From Solibacillus sp. FSL K6-1523 (GTDB lineage Bacteria; Bacillota; Bacilli; Bacillales_A; Planococcaceae), in assembly GCF_038005225.1 (NCBI RefSeq), contig NZ_JBBOSU010000001.1, positions 1,228,001 through 1,292,000 on the forward strand: DNA of 64,000 bases. Reading direction: 5' to 3'. The translations under genes and the position numbers were made by a program. Under the pieces are notes generated by a model. It had not been told where the DNA came from. It did no database searches and worked only from the letters and a program-made list of their open reading frames with translations. Positions 16,575 to 25,890 of the stretch are shown piece by piece. Within the stretch, counting starts at the first letter, position 1, and each line of letters begins with the position of its first letter.

Positions 16575-17858
16575 ATGAAGGAAAAGAATCACTTAAATGC
16601 AATTACAGAGCAACGTACCGCATTTTACAGTCAATACCCTCATTTTTTTGCAAATGTGGATGAGTTGGAATATGCCTTGTATGATATTTTGCCGATGACT
16701 CAGGAAAAAATCGACGAAATTGATTATGCAACGAATATTTTGTGGCGCATTTTTCAGAAGGTAGCGAAGCAGTTTAAGCACTTATCAGTGGAACAGCTAC
16801 TTTTGCTCGGCATTCGAGAAGAAATGATTCCGTTTATTTCACTCGATTATTTACCGCAGCAATCAGTTTTGGCACGCTTTGACTTTATTTGTACAGAAGA
16901 TGGTGGGATAAAAGCGATTGAATTAAATGGAGATACGCCATTTTTAATTACCGAAACTTTTGAAATGAACCAGTATTTATGCGATGAATTTGGTTATGAA
17001 AACCCGAATCGGGCTGACATGTTAATTAAAAGTCTTTCGCAAGCGTTATTTGCATCGATTCACTATTTAAAAAAGCCAACATCTGCACCAATTAAAGTTG
17101 TAATAACAGGGAAAGAGGCGCATGAAGACTTCGAGGAAAATGTGCATGTCGAGTATATTCTAAAGCATTTGCCTTTCGACATTGAGTACGTGCCGATTAA
17201 ACAGCTAATTATATATGAAGCAGATACCGCTACAATTGAGCGCGGCTTATATACGCCGAGTATGGAACGGATTGATATTTTATATCGCCCAGCGCATCCC
17301 CTCGAATTTTTAATTGATGATGTATCCGATGACGGCGAGCTAACTCGAATCGGTATTTCCTTGCTAGAATTGGTTCGAGATAAACAATTAGCAATTATTA
17401 ATTCACCTGCAGCATATGTCCTTCAATCCAAAATTCTGCTGTGGTTAATTTGGGAACGCCGGGGCGAACCGTTATTATTTACCGCTGAAGAACGTGCAGC
17501 CATTGAAAAATATATGTTACCTACATACATGAGCGCAGAACCATTTGTTAGTGAGGGGATTGGCTATGTAAAAAAGCCAGTATTTTCACGGGAAGGTAAT
17601 ACGATTGAAATTCATAAAGCAAATGGAGAAAAGCAAGCAGCATCTCAATTTGCGCATTATACAGATAATCTTTATATTTATCAGCAATATATAGAAATGC
17701 CCTCCATTGATATTACATTAAAGGATGGCAAGCATTCGAAAAAATGGCTGATTGGTTCATTTGTTGCAGATGGGCGAGCTTGCGGGCTTGCTTGTCGTGT
17801 AGGCAATGACATAACAGAATGGGATTCACATTGGTTGGCTGTAGGTGCAGAGAAATAA
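16575..17858 (+). CDS. Glutathionylspermidine-synthase-like ATP-grasp protein
   Basis: The start is ATG 16575 after GGAGGTG; the ATG at 16551 overlaps the previous gene and lacks a site. The 427-residue protein matches the GSP_synth family (YgiC-like): RFDFICTEDGGIKAIELNGDTPFLITET near residues 95-120, a central LYRPAHPLEF segment, and a C-terminal YVKKPVFSREGN and IYQQYIEMP region typical of the ATP-grasp fold. YgiC-like proteins ligate a carboxylate to an amine using ATP, but the substrate is unknown, and glutathionylspermidine is unlikely in this lineage. It is coupled to the upstream lipoprotein gene. Confidence 0.82.
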   Translation: MKEKNHLNAITEQRTAFYSQYPHFFANVDELEYALYDILPMTQEKIDEIDYATNILWRIFQKVAKQFKHLSVEQLLLLGIREEMIPFISLDYLPQQSVLARFDFICTEDGGIKAIELNGDTPFLITETFEMNQYLCDEFGYENPNRADMLIKSLSQALFASIHYLKKPTSAPIKVVITGKEAHEDFEENVHVEYILKHLPFDIEYVPIKQLIIYEADTATIERGLYTPSMERIDILYRPAHPLEFLIDDVSDDGELTRIGISLLELVRDKQLAIINSPAAYVLQSKILLWLIWERRGEPLLFTAEERAAIEKYMLPTYMSAEPFVSEGIGYVKKPVFSREGNTIEIHKANGEKQAASQFAHYTDNLYIYQQYIEMPSIDITLKDGKHSKKWLIGSFVADGRACGLACRVGNDITEWDSHWLAVGAEK

Positions 17859-17902
17859 AGAAGTTAAAATTAGTTATTCCAAAATCTCAAAAGCATAAAT
17901 GG

Positions 17903-17945
17903 AAATCCTCGCTAAGTTTCTAAAGAGCATAGTGGGGATTTTTGG
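17903..17945 (+). terminator. Terminator after the ATP-grasp gene
   Basis: AAATCCTCGCTAAG pairs imperfectly with CATAGTGGGGATTT, followed by TTT. It is clearly related in sequence to the terminator at 19987-20025 on the other side of the next gene. Confidence 0.65.
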
Positions 17946-18004
17946 TGTACGCAATATATCTATTCGGCATAAACTGTAAATGAGAAAGGGATGATCATTA
18001 ATTA

Positions 18005-19921
18005 ATGAGTACGTCTAATCTAAAAAAGCCCATTACAAATTCATGCCTATACTATGGTTACCCAAGTTCATTCAGTGGTACTTATAAAGTAGAGGATTGT
18101 GCAACATTATTCGCTAAATATGATTTAGTTGTTTGGGGAGATCGGTACCAAGATCCTAGCCATCAGGATTATAGTAATGCAGTTGCCATCGCAAAGTCTA
18201 TGTTGAATAAGAACTCTACAATGGAGTTCCTTGGCTATATCCCAATTGGCATGGATAATAGTGCCGGATCTAATTTAAAGATGAATGAACTGAAATCTAG
18301 AGTATATGCATGGAAAACTCTCGGCTGTACGGGGATTTTTCTTGATGAATTTGGATTTGATTATAGAGTAACGAGAGAACGCCAAAATGAAATTGTGAAT
18401 TATATACATACCTTAAGTATGAATGTAATTGCTAATTCATGGAGAATAGATTACGCATTTAGTTCAAAAAGTATGCCACTTTCATGGTTGAGTAATTTTG
18501 ATGGAAACCCAAATAAATTACTTCCTGTGTTAAACGAAAATGATTACTACATGTTCGAAAATGCTTGGTATGAATGGAATTCGGATACAACACAAACAGA
18601 AGTGAAATATGCTGAAGGTAGCCTCCCTAAAAATAGAATGTATGAGGCGATTGATTATTACCAAAAAGCACAAACCGATTATGGTGGATTAAGTTATTAT
18701 GAAAAATTCAAAACGAAAACATTTGCATTAGATGGTGTAAGTAAAGAATTGCTGGATGAAACAAAAGAAAAGTACTTTATGACAGGTATGATGGCATCTC
18801 TTCTTATGAATATAGACACTTACTGTATGTCTACAGATAGTTGGGGGGCCCGTGGAAAATACCATAAATTTAATCAACCAGACTATTATGAGCTATATAA
18901 ACCGAATAAACATGTCATTAAAGCGGCAAAAAAATACAGTAGTTTTGATGATGTATTTACGGCTGTCATTGGAACGAATACGTTAGAGCTAACGTGGGTG
19001 CAAGATGCTGCTCGTCCAGAAAATCCAGAATTGGGAATTCATAAAGTAACATGGAATGGGCAGCTAGTTGATTCTTTTAATTTTGTAATGGAATCTCCGC
19101 CAGAAATTCCAGAAAACCCAGACATTTCGAAGCCATGTATCATTGATTCAGTTGAAAGTGATCCTCTTAAACCGGAAGTTGGTCAAATATGGTTAAGGAG
19201 TGACAGTACGTCCGATCATCCATTAAGAATCATGACAGTTGATGGGATTAAGGGGATTCGTTTAGTAGATCCAATAGACAATTCACCAACCATCGAAAAG
19301 AAAATTGTGTTGGATGGTTTAGCGGGATATTGGAATGCGAAACAAGGATTGACCACTGGAACTTGGAAAAATATAGCCCCTGCAACAATCGGCTCACATA
19401 ATGCGATTAATAAAGATATTGTAGTGGATGAAAAAGGAGCTAAATTTAACAGTACGTTATTATCTAGAGTTGATATACCGCATGCAAATAGTTTAACAAA
19501 TACAACGCTTGAATTCTTTTTCACTCATAATACGATTAGTCATGAAGGACATTGGCTATTTGGAACAAGTTCGGGAAATCGACTTGTTATTTATGGAAAC
19601 AACAAGCCAAATTTCAAGCAAGTAGTTGCAGGGAAATCAGTTAGTACTAGTCCAAATATCGTACTTGCAGCAGGAACGTTGAATCATATAGCGATTCGGA
19701 TTGCGGGTACAACAACAGATGTGTTTGTAAATGGTGTGAAAATTCCTGTAGCTGTGCCAACTGGACTATTTGAGTGGCGTCAAAAAATTTTCCTTGGAAC
19801 CTATTCTGGTTCGGAATATAAGTTTGATGGCTATTTACATTCATTCAAATTATACAATCGCGCGCTGACGGACTTGGAAATAGAACAAAATAGAGCAGTA
19901 GGTATTGATATAGGATTGTAG
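18005..19921 (+). CDS. Glycoside-hydrolase-like protein with C-terminal LamG/concanavalin-like domain
   Basis: The 638-residue protein has no signal peptide. Residues 15-190 (LYYGYPSSF, YDLVVWGD, MEFLGYIPIGMD, WKTLGCTGIFLDEFGFD, MNVIANSW) look like a TIM-barrel of the spherulin-4/GH114/GH135 kind, in which the D-E pair after G-I-F-L is catalytic. The C-terminal 200 residues (LDGLAGYWNAKQG, NTTLEFFFTHN, HIAIRIAGTTTDVFVNG, DGYLHSFKLYNRALTDLEIEQN) are a LamG-like jelly roll. Such leaderless two-domain proteins occur as phage tail or structural proteins, but no phage genes flank it. It is bounded by two related terminators. AAAGGGATG lies about 12 nt before the ATG. Confidence 0.7.
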   Translation: MSTSNLKKPITNSCLYYGYPSSFSGTYKVEDCATLFAKYDLVVWGDRYQDPSHQDYSNAVAIAKSMLNKNSTMEFLGYIPIGMDNSAGSNLKMNELKSRVYAWKTLGCTGIFLDEFGFDYRVTRERQNEIVNYIHTLSMNVIANSWRIDYAFSSKSMPLSWLSNFDGNPNKLLPVLNENDYYMFENAWYEWNSDTTQTEVKYAEGSLPKNRMYEAIDYYQKAQTDYGGLSYYEKFKTKTFALDGVSKELLDETKEKYFMTGMMASLLMNIDTYCMSTDSWGARGKYHKFNQPDYYELYKPNKHVIKAAKKYSSFDDVFTAVIGTNTLELTWVQDAARPENPELGIHKVTWNGQLVDSFNFVMESPPEIPENPDISKPCIIDSVESDPLKPEVGQIWLRSDSTSDHPLRIMTVDGIKGIRLVDPIDNSPTIEKKIVLDGLAGYWNAKQGLTTGTWKNIAPATIGSHNAINKDIVVDEKGAKFNSTLLSRVDIPHANSLTNTTLEFFFTHNTISHEGHWLFGTSSGNRLVIYGNNKPNFKQVVAGKSVSTSPNIVLAAGTLNHIAIRIAGTTTDVFVNGVKIPVAVPTGLFEWRQKIFLGTYSGSEYKFDGYLHSFKLYNRALTDLEIEQNRAVGIDIGL

Positions 19922-19986
19922 AGAATGGAAGAGGGGGAGCCTTATAAGCGCCTTTCGAAGTGAAATAACATTAATAAATAGCAATG

Positions 19987-20025
19987 TCCCCACTAGATTT
20001 TTAAAAGAACATAGTGGGGATTATA
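19987..20025. terminator. Terminator between convergent genes
   Basis: TCCCCACTA (19987-19995) pairs perfectly with TAGTGGGGA (20012-20020) around a 16-base loop. The loop resembles that of the hairpin at 17903-17945. Confidence 0.7.
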
Positions 20026-20050
20026 TAATTTTATAGGCTACTCAATCACT

Positions 20051-21286
20051 TCATTTAATCGTTGGTGTAGGTAAACTAAATAATCTTTTATAGAGAGCCA
20101 GACTAATGAAGGCACTTAGTAAGATAACACTAAAAATAGTAATAGGTGATAGCCATGTTGCTAACAATACCGTAATGGGTGCTACGAAACGCCCTAAAGT
20201 AAATTGCATATTTGCAGCGCCCATATATTGTGCTCTCGCTTTTGTAGGTGCATGTTTACTAACAAAATTATAAATAACTGGTGCTCTTACAATTTCTCCA
20301 AATGTAAAAATAAAAGTTAAGCAGAAAAGGATCCAAATATTCGTTGTAAATCCAACAGCAAACATACCAAATCCGGCTAGAAGACAAGATAGTATAAACA
20401 CACTTTCATCTGTCCAAGATTTTAACCATTTCGTTATTGGTAAAACAAATAGAACAAATAATACGCCATTTAGTCCTAATATTAAGCCTAAAACCTCTGC
20501 TCCTTCAATTTGTATCAACCAGTCATTCCAATGAAATAATGTTTGTAAAGGTACATATTCTGTAATGTATATGGCTAAATATAAATCTAATTGCATAATG
20601 GCGATGACAGAAAAAATGCCAGCGACAATATAATACATAAAAGCCTTGTCTTTTCGCATAGCAATATAGTCTTTGAATTGCGTTGAGAGTACTTGAGAAG
20701 CTGAAAATTTCGCAGACGTATTTTTTTGAGGTACGGTTTCTTTTAATTGAATAAATAAAAGTACTGTATAAATAAGTGTTACAGTCGTACAGCTCCACAA
20801 TAGTAGAGAACGATATTCAAAAAATAAAATAGCCCCAATGATTGGACCTAGGACAGCCCCGATATTATTCATCGTCATAAAAGTGGCAAACACTTCTTTT
20901 CGATTAGATTCATCGACTAAATCTGCCACCATCGCATCACTTGCAGGTTTATAAAACGCTGTGCCTATACCAATTCCAAGAAAGGCGGCATAATCCAACC
21001 AAGGTGAGGGGGATAGAGCGAATAGGGCAAACATCCCCGTTTGTATGCTACTACCTAGAATCATTGTGGGACGACGCCCGAAAGTATCTGCTAAATAACC
21101 ACCAATTAAATTGAAGAGTAGACTAATAATTGGGGGGATCATTAGCAAAAATCCTGCCCATGTTAAACTAATTGTTTGGCTAAAATACACAGCGATAAAG
21201 GGGAAATACATCCAATATAACAAATTAAATAACGTTTCACCTAGCAGTCGAATTTTCAAATTGACATCCCAGTGGTATTTTTCCAT
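20051..21286 (-). CDS. MFS transporter (multidrug-efflux-like)
   Basis: The start is placed at 21286, where AGGGAG precedes ATG by 6 nt; ATGs at 21304 and 21328 are in-frame alternatives. The 411-residue protein has about twelve membrane segments. It shows the MFS loop 2-3 motif GGYLADTFGRRPTMILG (about residues 60-76) and GPIIGAILF in segment 5 (drug:H+ antiporter motif C type). It is probably a proton-driven efflux pump of the inner membrane; the substrate is unknown. It stands alone. Confidence 0.85.
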   Translation of the reverse strand: MEKYHWDVNLKIRLLGETLFNLLYWMYFPFIAVYFSQTISLTWAGFLLMIPPIISLLFNLIGGYLADTFGRRPTMILGSSIQTGMFALFALSPSPWLDYAAFLGIGIGTAFYKPASDAMVADLVDESNRKEVFATFMTMNNIGAVLGPIIGAILFFEYRSLLLWSCTTVTLIYTVLLFIQLKETVPQKNTSAKFSASQVLSTQFKDYIAMRKDKAFMYYIVAGIFSVIAIMQLDLYLAIYITEYVPLQTLFHWNDWLIQIEGAEVLGLILGLNGVLFVLFVLPITKWLKSWTDESVFILSCLLAGFGMFAVGFTTNIWILFCLTFIFTFGEIVRAPVIYNFVSKHAPTKARAQYMGAANMQFTLGRFVAPITVLLATWLSPITIFSVILLSAFISLALYKRLFSLPTPTIK

Positions 21287-21488
21287 TGTTTTCTCCCTAT
21301 ACATAGACTCCTCGGCCGAGTAATTCAATTTTACGAAAGCATACTGGTAAAATATAGACTTATATTCAAATTTATTTTATACTAATAATATGGAAGTTAA
21401 CTAATGACGAACTTCAATTTATGTGCGATATAAAACGAACGTTTGTTTCTTTTTTGCTGTAAATGATAATATTCTTGCCTTAAATAAA

Positions 21489-21540
21489 ATAAAAAACATG
21501 TACTTCAAGTGATCCAATTACTCGAAGTACATGTTTTTTT
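21489..21540 (-). terminator. Terminator downstream of amj
   Basis: AAAAAACATGTACTTC pairs perfectly with GAAGTACATGTTTTTT around a 17-base loop. It can act in both directions; on - it ends the amj transcript. Confidence 0.88.
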
Positions 21541-21607
21541 ATTTCCAAAAGTTGATTTTAAATACAATTTTTAGTAAGGGAATTAAAATAAGCAATATAA
21601 TCTTTAG

Positions 21608-22432
21608 TTAAGCAATCAATTTCACAAACCAAGCGACATAATGCGCCCCTGGAATAAATAACAGCTGGGCGAATAAAGTACCTAAAAATCGGGACGCCAT
21701 CATCATGACAGACATTCTTTTTAAATCTAAATAGCTACCTTTTTTATTAAGTACATCATCGGCGAGAATTGAAATTTTGGGGTCAATAAATAGTATCAAA
21801 AGAATCGTAGCGACACCATTGATTAATCCTGAAGCCATCGCAGCCGTTGTCCCAAGCTCTGGGACGAGTAAAGCCGCATAAAGAGAAGAGAGAACCCCAG
21901 TTGTATAAATCGCCGTAATTAAAATATTAATGACGAAAAGTTTCATGGGAATATCTTTTACGCGAATCCCTTTTACAAAAGCAAAACTAGGCTTACGAAT
22001 GTGCTTCATACCACGTTTGATATATTCAAGCGTCAATCCCTTTTTCATTAAAGCAGGGATGTTTCCTCTCTCTTCAGCCAAATGAATGATTGCTCTAGAA
22101 AAGATGGCAATAAAAGTAGGCAGAAGGAGAATCCCGATTAAGGTACCAATAGATGCTGCACCGATAATTATGCGAAACTGATTTTCTACATAGCTTAAAG
22201 CATTTTCTTGCGGTGCATGATCCACTAAACTTCCTGTAAATGGTTGTTGCATCATATTCGCTAACCTTGAAACCATGACCATTACATTAAATAGAGATAA
22301 AGCGGATGCGAGTAACTTTACACGAGCACCTGATAAACGCACGGCATAGGCTAACGTTTCGATGGAATGAATAATTAATATGAAAAGTGCGATGATGATT
22401 AATTTATCGGTAAGTAAATCGATGATGAACAA
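21608..22432 (-). CDS. amj: Lipid II flippase Amj
   Basis: The 274-residue membrane protein has about six hydrophobic segments. The N-terminal HSIETLAYAVRLSGAR followed by LALSLFNVMVMVSRLANM-like sequence matches Amj/YdaH (DUF2837), the alternate lipid II flippase of B. subtilis, which is about the same length. Amj moves lipid-linked peptidoglycan precursor across the membrane when MurJ is inactive. The start is uncertain: the only standard codon in frame at the beginning is TTG 22432, which directly abuts AGGAG, and there is no other good start nearby. Confidence 0.85.
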   Translation of the reverse strand: MFIIDLLTDKLIIIALFILIIHSIETLAYAVRLSGARVKLLASALSLFNVMVMVSRLANMMQQPFTGSLVDHAPQENALSYVENQFRIIIGAASIGTLIGILLLPTFIAIFSRAIIHLAEERGNIPALMKKGLTLEYIKRGMKHIRKPSFAFVKGIRVKDIPMKLFVINILITAIYTTGVLSSLYAALLVPELGTTAAMASGLINGVATILLILFIDPKISILADDVLNKKGSYLDLKRMSVMMMASRFLGTLFAQLLFIPGAHYVAWFVKLIA

Positions 22433-22593
22433 CTCCTAAATAATTTTATAGTTGTTAGTGTAGACGATTTGGAAGTAAGTTAGTTCTCGTTTGTTTGAAT
22501 GTTTAGAATGAAAAGATAAATTATAAGCGAAACTTGGAAAGAGAGGGAATTGAGGGGCCGAGATTACTATTCGATTTAAAAAGTTAGAAGTTA

Positions 22594-22625
22594 GAGCCTC
22601 TCTACATAATATTGTAGAGAGGCTC
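22594..22625 (-). terminator. Hairpin downstream of the PhzF-like gene
   Basis: GAGCCTCTCTACA pairs perfectly with TGTAGAGAGGCTC around a 6-base loop. The following T run on - is weak. Confidence 0.7.
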
Positions 22626-22642
22626 CTTCAAGTTAAACAGGA

Positions 22643-23533
22643 TTATTCTATTTCAATCTCAATATTTTTCACAAAAACAGCTGTACCTGAAATAGAAATG
22701 TCTAGTTGTTCATTTTCTTCATTTACATGTACATATACCTGTCCATCTTTATTGATTTCATGTCCTTGCTCAACAATAAGTGTCGTAGGTAAATTAATAT
22801 ATTGATTTACATACTTTTTATAATATGCTCCCATCACGCCTGAAGCTGTTCCAGTAATGGCATCTTCAATAGTTCCTGAATGAGGAGATGAAAAGTGACG
22901 CGCATGCATGTCGTTTCCATGATCACGCACTTCAAAACAAATAGGGTGTACAGAAGCTTCTGGCATCTCTAATAAAACCTTCGGAAATTCTTTAGTATTA
23001 GGAGTCATTTTTGAAAAGCTTGATAATTCTTTCACTGGAATAATTAAAGTCCAAATGCCTGTACTCCCATAAACAATTGGATATTCTGAATGTAAATCTT
23101 CTTCTCGTAATCCAATGGAAGCTGCTAAATCAGACTTTGAACCGCCAAATGATTGAAATTGTGGTTTTGCATGTTGCATCGTTATAAGGATTTGATTATT
23201 TTCTTCGCGAATTTGTATCGGCAATATACCTGCCTTTGTTTCAATTGTAAAAGTTGATTTTTCTAATAATCCATTCATTTTTAGCGCATAAACCGTTCCC
23301 ATTGTCGCATGACCGCATAAATTATTCTCATGTCCAGGTGTAAAATAACGAATGTGAAAATCTGCAACATTCGAAGGCACAACAAAAGCGGTTTCATTAA
23401 ATCCAACTGCTGCAGCAATAGCGAGCATTTGTTTTTCTGTATAATCCTCGCCATTCAATACGACACCAGCTGGATTCCCTTTCTCAGGAGTGGAACTAAA
23501 CGCATCAATATGTTTTATATTTACTTTTACCAA
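22643..23533 (-). CDS. PhzF-family isomerase/epimerase-like protein
   Basis: The 296-residue protein shows the family features: IDAFSSTPEKGNPAGVVL at the N-terminus, GFNETAFVVPS (catalytic glutamate of the N-E-T motif), FTPGHENNLCGHATMG and the C-terminal SGTIEDAITGTASGVMGAYY. PhzF-like enzymes are cofactor-free isomerases with a diaminopimelate-epimerase fold; most homologues, as here, are far from any phenazine cluster. The start is TTG 23533, eight nt after AAGGAGG. It is monocistronic. The ribosome-site region contains TAAATCGTAAT on +, identical to one half of a Zur box. Confidence 0.88.
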   Translation of the reverse strand: MVKVNIKHIDAFSSTPEKGNPAGVVLNGEDYTEKQMLAIAAAVGFNETAFVVPSNVADFHIRYFTPGHENNLCGHATMGTVYALKMNGLLEKSTFTIETKAGILPIQIREENNQILITMQHAKPQFQSFGGSKSDLAASIGLREEDLHSEYPIVYGSTGIWTLIIPVKELSSFSKMTPNTKEFPKVLLEMPEASVHPICFEVRDHGNDMHARHFSSPHSGTIEDAITGTASGVMGAYYKKYVNQYINLPTTLIVEQGHEINKDGQVYVHVNEENEQLDISISGTAVFVKNIEIEIE

Positions 23534-23640
23534 AATATGTACCTCCTTAAATCGTAATCTCCAATATAAAGAAAATTATCATTATTATTGTAGCGTAAAT
23601 TATAAAGTGTGACACTATTCATTTTGAGGGGGAGTGAAAT

Positions 23641-23785
23641 CGGCTAGTAAAACGTGGTTTGGCTAGTTACTGCATTATTTCGGCTAGTTTACGATGTATT
23701 TTGGCGAGTAACGCTTGAAAAGTGGCTAGTTTTAACGGGTTAATGGCGAGTTTACGGAAAAAGTTGGCTAGTTACGGTGGGAAAT
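23641..23785 (+). repeat. 21-bp-period intergenic repeat, copy C
   Basis: Seven GGCTAG/GGCGAG cores begin at 23642, 23661, 23682, 23703, 23724, 23745 and 23766 (19, then five steps of 21). The step pattern equals units 2-8 of copy A, and long stretches are nearly identical, for example GATGTATTTTGGCGAGTAAC. It ends with GGGAAAT like copy A. It lies between two same-strand genes. Confidence 0.9.
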
Positions 23786-23843
23786 ACTATTGAAGTAGAT
23801 GGAGTTGTAGGAGCAGAAGGGAAGAAAAAAATCATTTACACTA

Positions 23844-23879
23844 AAAAAGCTTCTAATCTAACACACTTAGATTAGAAGC
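23844..23879 (-). terminator. Terminator of the IclR/acyl-CoA operon
   Basis: GCTTCTAATCTAA pairs perfectly with TTAGATTAGAAGC over a 5-base loop. On - the stem is followed by TTTTTTAG. Confidence 0.88.
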
Positions 23880-23910
23880 CCTATTCTAAATAACAGTAAA
23901 TCGTTTTTAT

Positions 23911-24678
23911 TCAGTACAATTGTTTTTCAATTTCTGATGCTGTGGTTTTAATTCTATTTATTAATAGCTGTTCATCATAATCGGCATATCGTACCTCTGG
24001 AATGAGGATTGTCACCGAAGCGATAATTTGATGAGAAGCATTTAAAATAGGCGCTGTGACAGAGCATGCTCCGCGCACACGTTCGCCGCTACTTTTGGCG
24101 TAGCGTAGGGAACGAATTTGATGTAATTCCGTAACTAGCAAGTCTTTTGAAAGGATTGTCTGATCTGTAATGGGTTCAAGCACGATATTTTCTAAATACT
24201 CTTCAAGATGTGGCATAAATGCGAGCAATGTTTTAGAAGATGCACCTGCATAAAGAGGGGAAGTATCTCCAACAAACATTTTCGTAGATAGTGGATGGGT
24301 TGAATCATAGTTTAAAATGCAGCGTCTTTCCCATCCATCGATAATACTCATGGAAACACTTTCGCCCATTTCTTCGTTTAGCTTTTTTAATAAAGGTTCA
24401 GCGACAATAATTAAACTCGATTCTTGCTTAACTAAGTTACCTAAGTACAGCAATGAATGTCCTAATTGATAGCGTTTCGTAAGCTCATCCTTATGCAGAA
24501 AACCTTCATACACAAAGGTGGAAACGAAGCGTTGTAAACTAGAAATACCAATCCCAGTCTTTTTACTTAGCTCCGTTAAAGAAAGGTTGGGCTCATCTTT
24601 TGTAAATGCTTTTAAAACTTTGATCGCTTTGTGCAGCGACGACATGGTGTAGTTTTTTTCGAAAGTCTCTAGATTCAT
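23911..24678 (-). CDS. IclR-family transcriptional regulator
   Basis: The 255-residue protein has an N-terminal winged helix-turn-helix (LSLTELSKKTGIGISSLQRF at about 31-50, then YEGFLHKDELTKRYQLGHSLLYLG). An IclR effector-binding domain follows (YAGASSKTLLAFMP, RYAKSSGERVRGACSVTAPIL). It is the last gene on the strand of a CoA-dependent degradation operon and probably regulates it in response to a pathway acid or CoA ester. A candidate operator, TTACC-N7-GGTAA, lies at 28947-28963 in front of the operon. Confidence 0.88.
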   Translation of the reverse strand: MNLETFEKNYTMSSLHKAIKVLKAFTKDEPNLSLTELSKKTGIGISSLQRFVSTFVYEGFLHKDELTKRYQLGHSLLYLGNLVKQESSLIIVAEPLLKKLNEEMGESVSMSIIDGWERRCILNYDSTHPLSTKMFVGDTSPLYAGASSKTLLAFMPHLEEYLENIVLEPITDQTILSKDLLVTELHQIRSLRYAKSSGERVRGACSVTAPILNASHQIIASVTILIPEVRYADYDEQLLINRIKTTASEIEKQLY

Positions 24679-24729
24679 TACGTCACCTACTCAAATGATA
24701 AATTACCTATACTATAGTATATCGCACTT

Positions 24730-25872
24730 TTATTTTGAAAGAGTGGATTTTTGGAAAGTTTCTGTATGTTCTCCTAAAGTAGGAGGGGCTAAATTGTATT
24801 GAATATTTAAGCTAGAAAACTGCAACGGATTTTTGACAAACTTCACTTTTCCATACAGTTCGTGCTCTAACTCACCAATCATCTCACGTGCCAGTATTTG
24901 AGGCTGTTCAAGCGCTTCAGCAATTGTATTGACACGCCCACCCGGAATTTTGTATTGCTGTAATAAGGCAATCCATTCATCTCGTGTTTTCTTTATTGTT
25001 AATTCCGTAATCATTTTAACAAGCTCAGCTTCATGTTGTTTACGCAATGTATTTGTTACAAATCGCGCATCATTGGCCCATTCTTTACGGTCCAATATCA
25101 TGCAAAGCTTTTGGAATTGTCCATCTGTTCCCGCACAAATCATTAATGGACCATCTGCACAGTCAAATACTTGATAAGGCGCTACGTTATTATGGCGATT
25201 TCCTAAACGCTCGGAAGAAAAGCCTGTATTTAAATAAGCACTTGCCACATTAGCTAAACTGCTCATTTGAACATCAAGTAAAGATAAATCAATAAATTGA
25301 CCCTCATGTGTTTGGTCGCGCATGCGAAGTGCTGCTAAAATACTAATGACAACATAGTTCGAAGTTAAAATATCTGCAATCGGGACACCGACTTTTGTTG
25401 CTTCTCCATCAGATGCTCCAGTAACACTCATCAAACCACTCATTGCTTGAATAACAGGGTCAAAGCCTGGTTCATAAGCAAGTGGACCTGTTTGACCAAA
25501 ACCCGTTACCGCGCAATGAATAATGCGAGGATTTACTTTTTTTAACTCCTCATAACTGAGCCCCATGCGCGCCATATCACCGGTTTTAAAGTTTTCAAGT
25601 ACGATATCGGCATCTTTAACAAGCTCTTTAAATTGCTCTTGGCCTGCTGTCGTTTTTAAATTTAATGTGATCGATTTTTTATTGCGATTTGCACATAAGT
25701 AATACGTGCTTTGCTCATTTAAAAATGGTCCCCAGTCACGCATGCTATCTGAGCCGTCTGGATGTTCTACGCGAATGACTTCAGCGCCTAAATCTGCCAG
25801 CATCATGGAGCCAGCAGGGGCAGCATAAACACGCGATAAATCTAATACACGAATATTTTCAAGAGGTTGCAT
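24730..25872 (-). CDS. Class III (CaiB/BaiF-type) CoA transferase
   Basis: The 380-residue protein has the family signature at the N-terminus (LENIRVLDLSRVYAAPAGSM, LGAEVIRVEHPDGSD). The conserved NRNKKSITLNLK, GFGQTGPLA and the aspartate in GQFIDLSLLDVQ follow; that aspartate carries the CoA thioester intermediate. It would swap CoA between a product ester and an incoming carboxylic acid, activating the substrate of the operon without ATP. It follows the enoyl-CoA hydratase gene after 18 nt. The exact acid is unknown. Confidence 0.88.
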   Translation of the reverse strand: MQPLENIRVLDLSRVYAAPAGSMMLADLGAEVIRVEHPDGSDSMRDWGPFLNEQSTYYLCANRNKKSITLNLKTTAGQEQFKELVKDADIVLENFKTGDMARMGLSYEELKKVNPRIIHCAVTGFGQTGPLAYEPGFDPVIQAMSGLMSVTGASDGEATKVGVPIADILTSNYVVISILAALRMRDQTHEGQFIDLSLLDVQMSSLANVASAYLNTGFSSERLGNRHNNVAPYQVFDCADGPLMICAGTDGQFQKLCMILDRKEWANDARFVTNTLRKQHEAELVKMITELTIKKTRDEWIALLQQYKIPGGRVNTIAEALEQPQILAREMIGELEHELYGKVKFVKNPLQFSSLNIQYNLAPPTLGEHTETFQKSTLSK

Positions 25873-25890
25873 TTTGGTTCCTCCTTTAGC

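Noticed and set aside
23541-23563. Second Zur box before the PhzF-like gene
   Set aside because: Only one half-site (TAAATCGTAAT) matches; the other half does not, so it may be chance.
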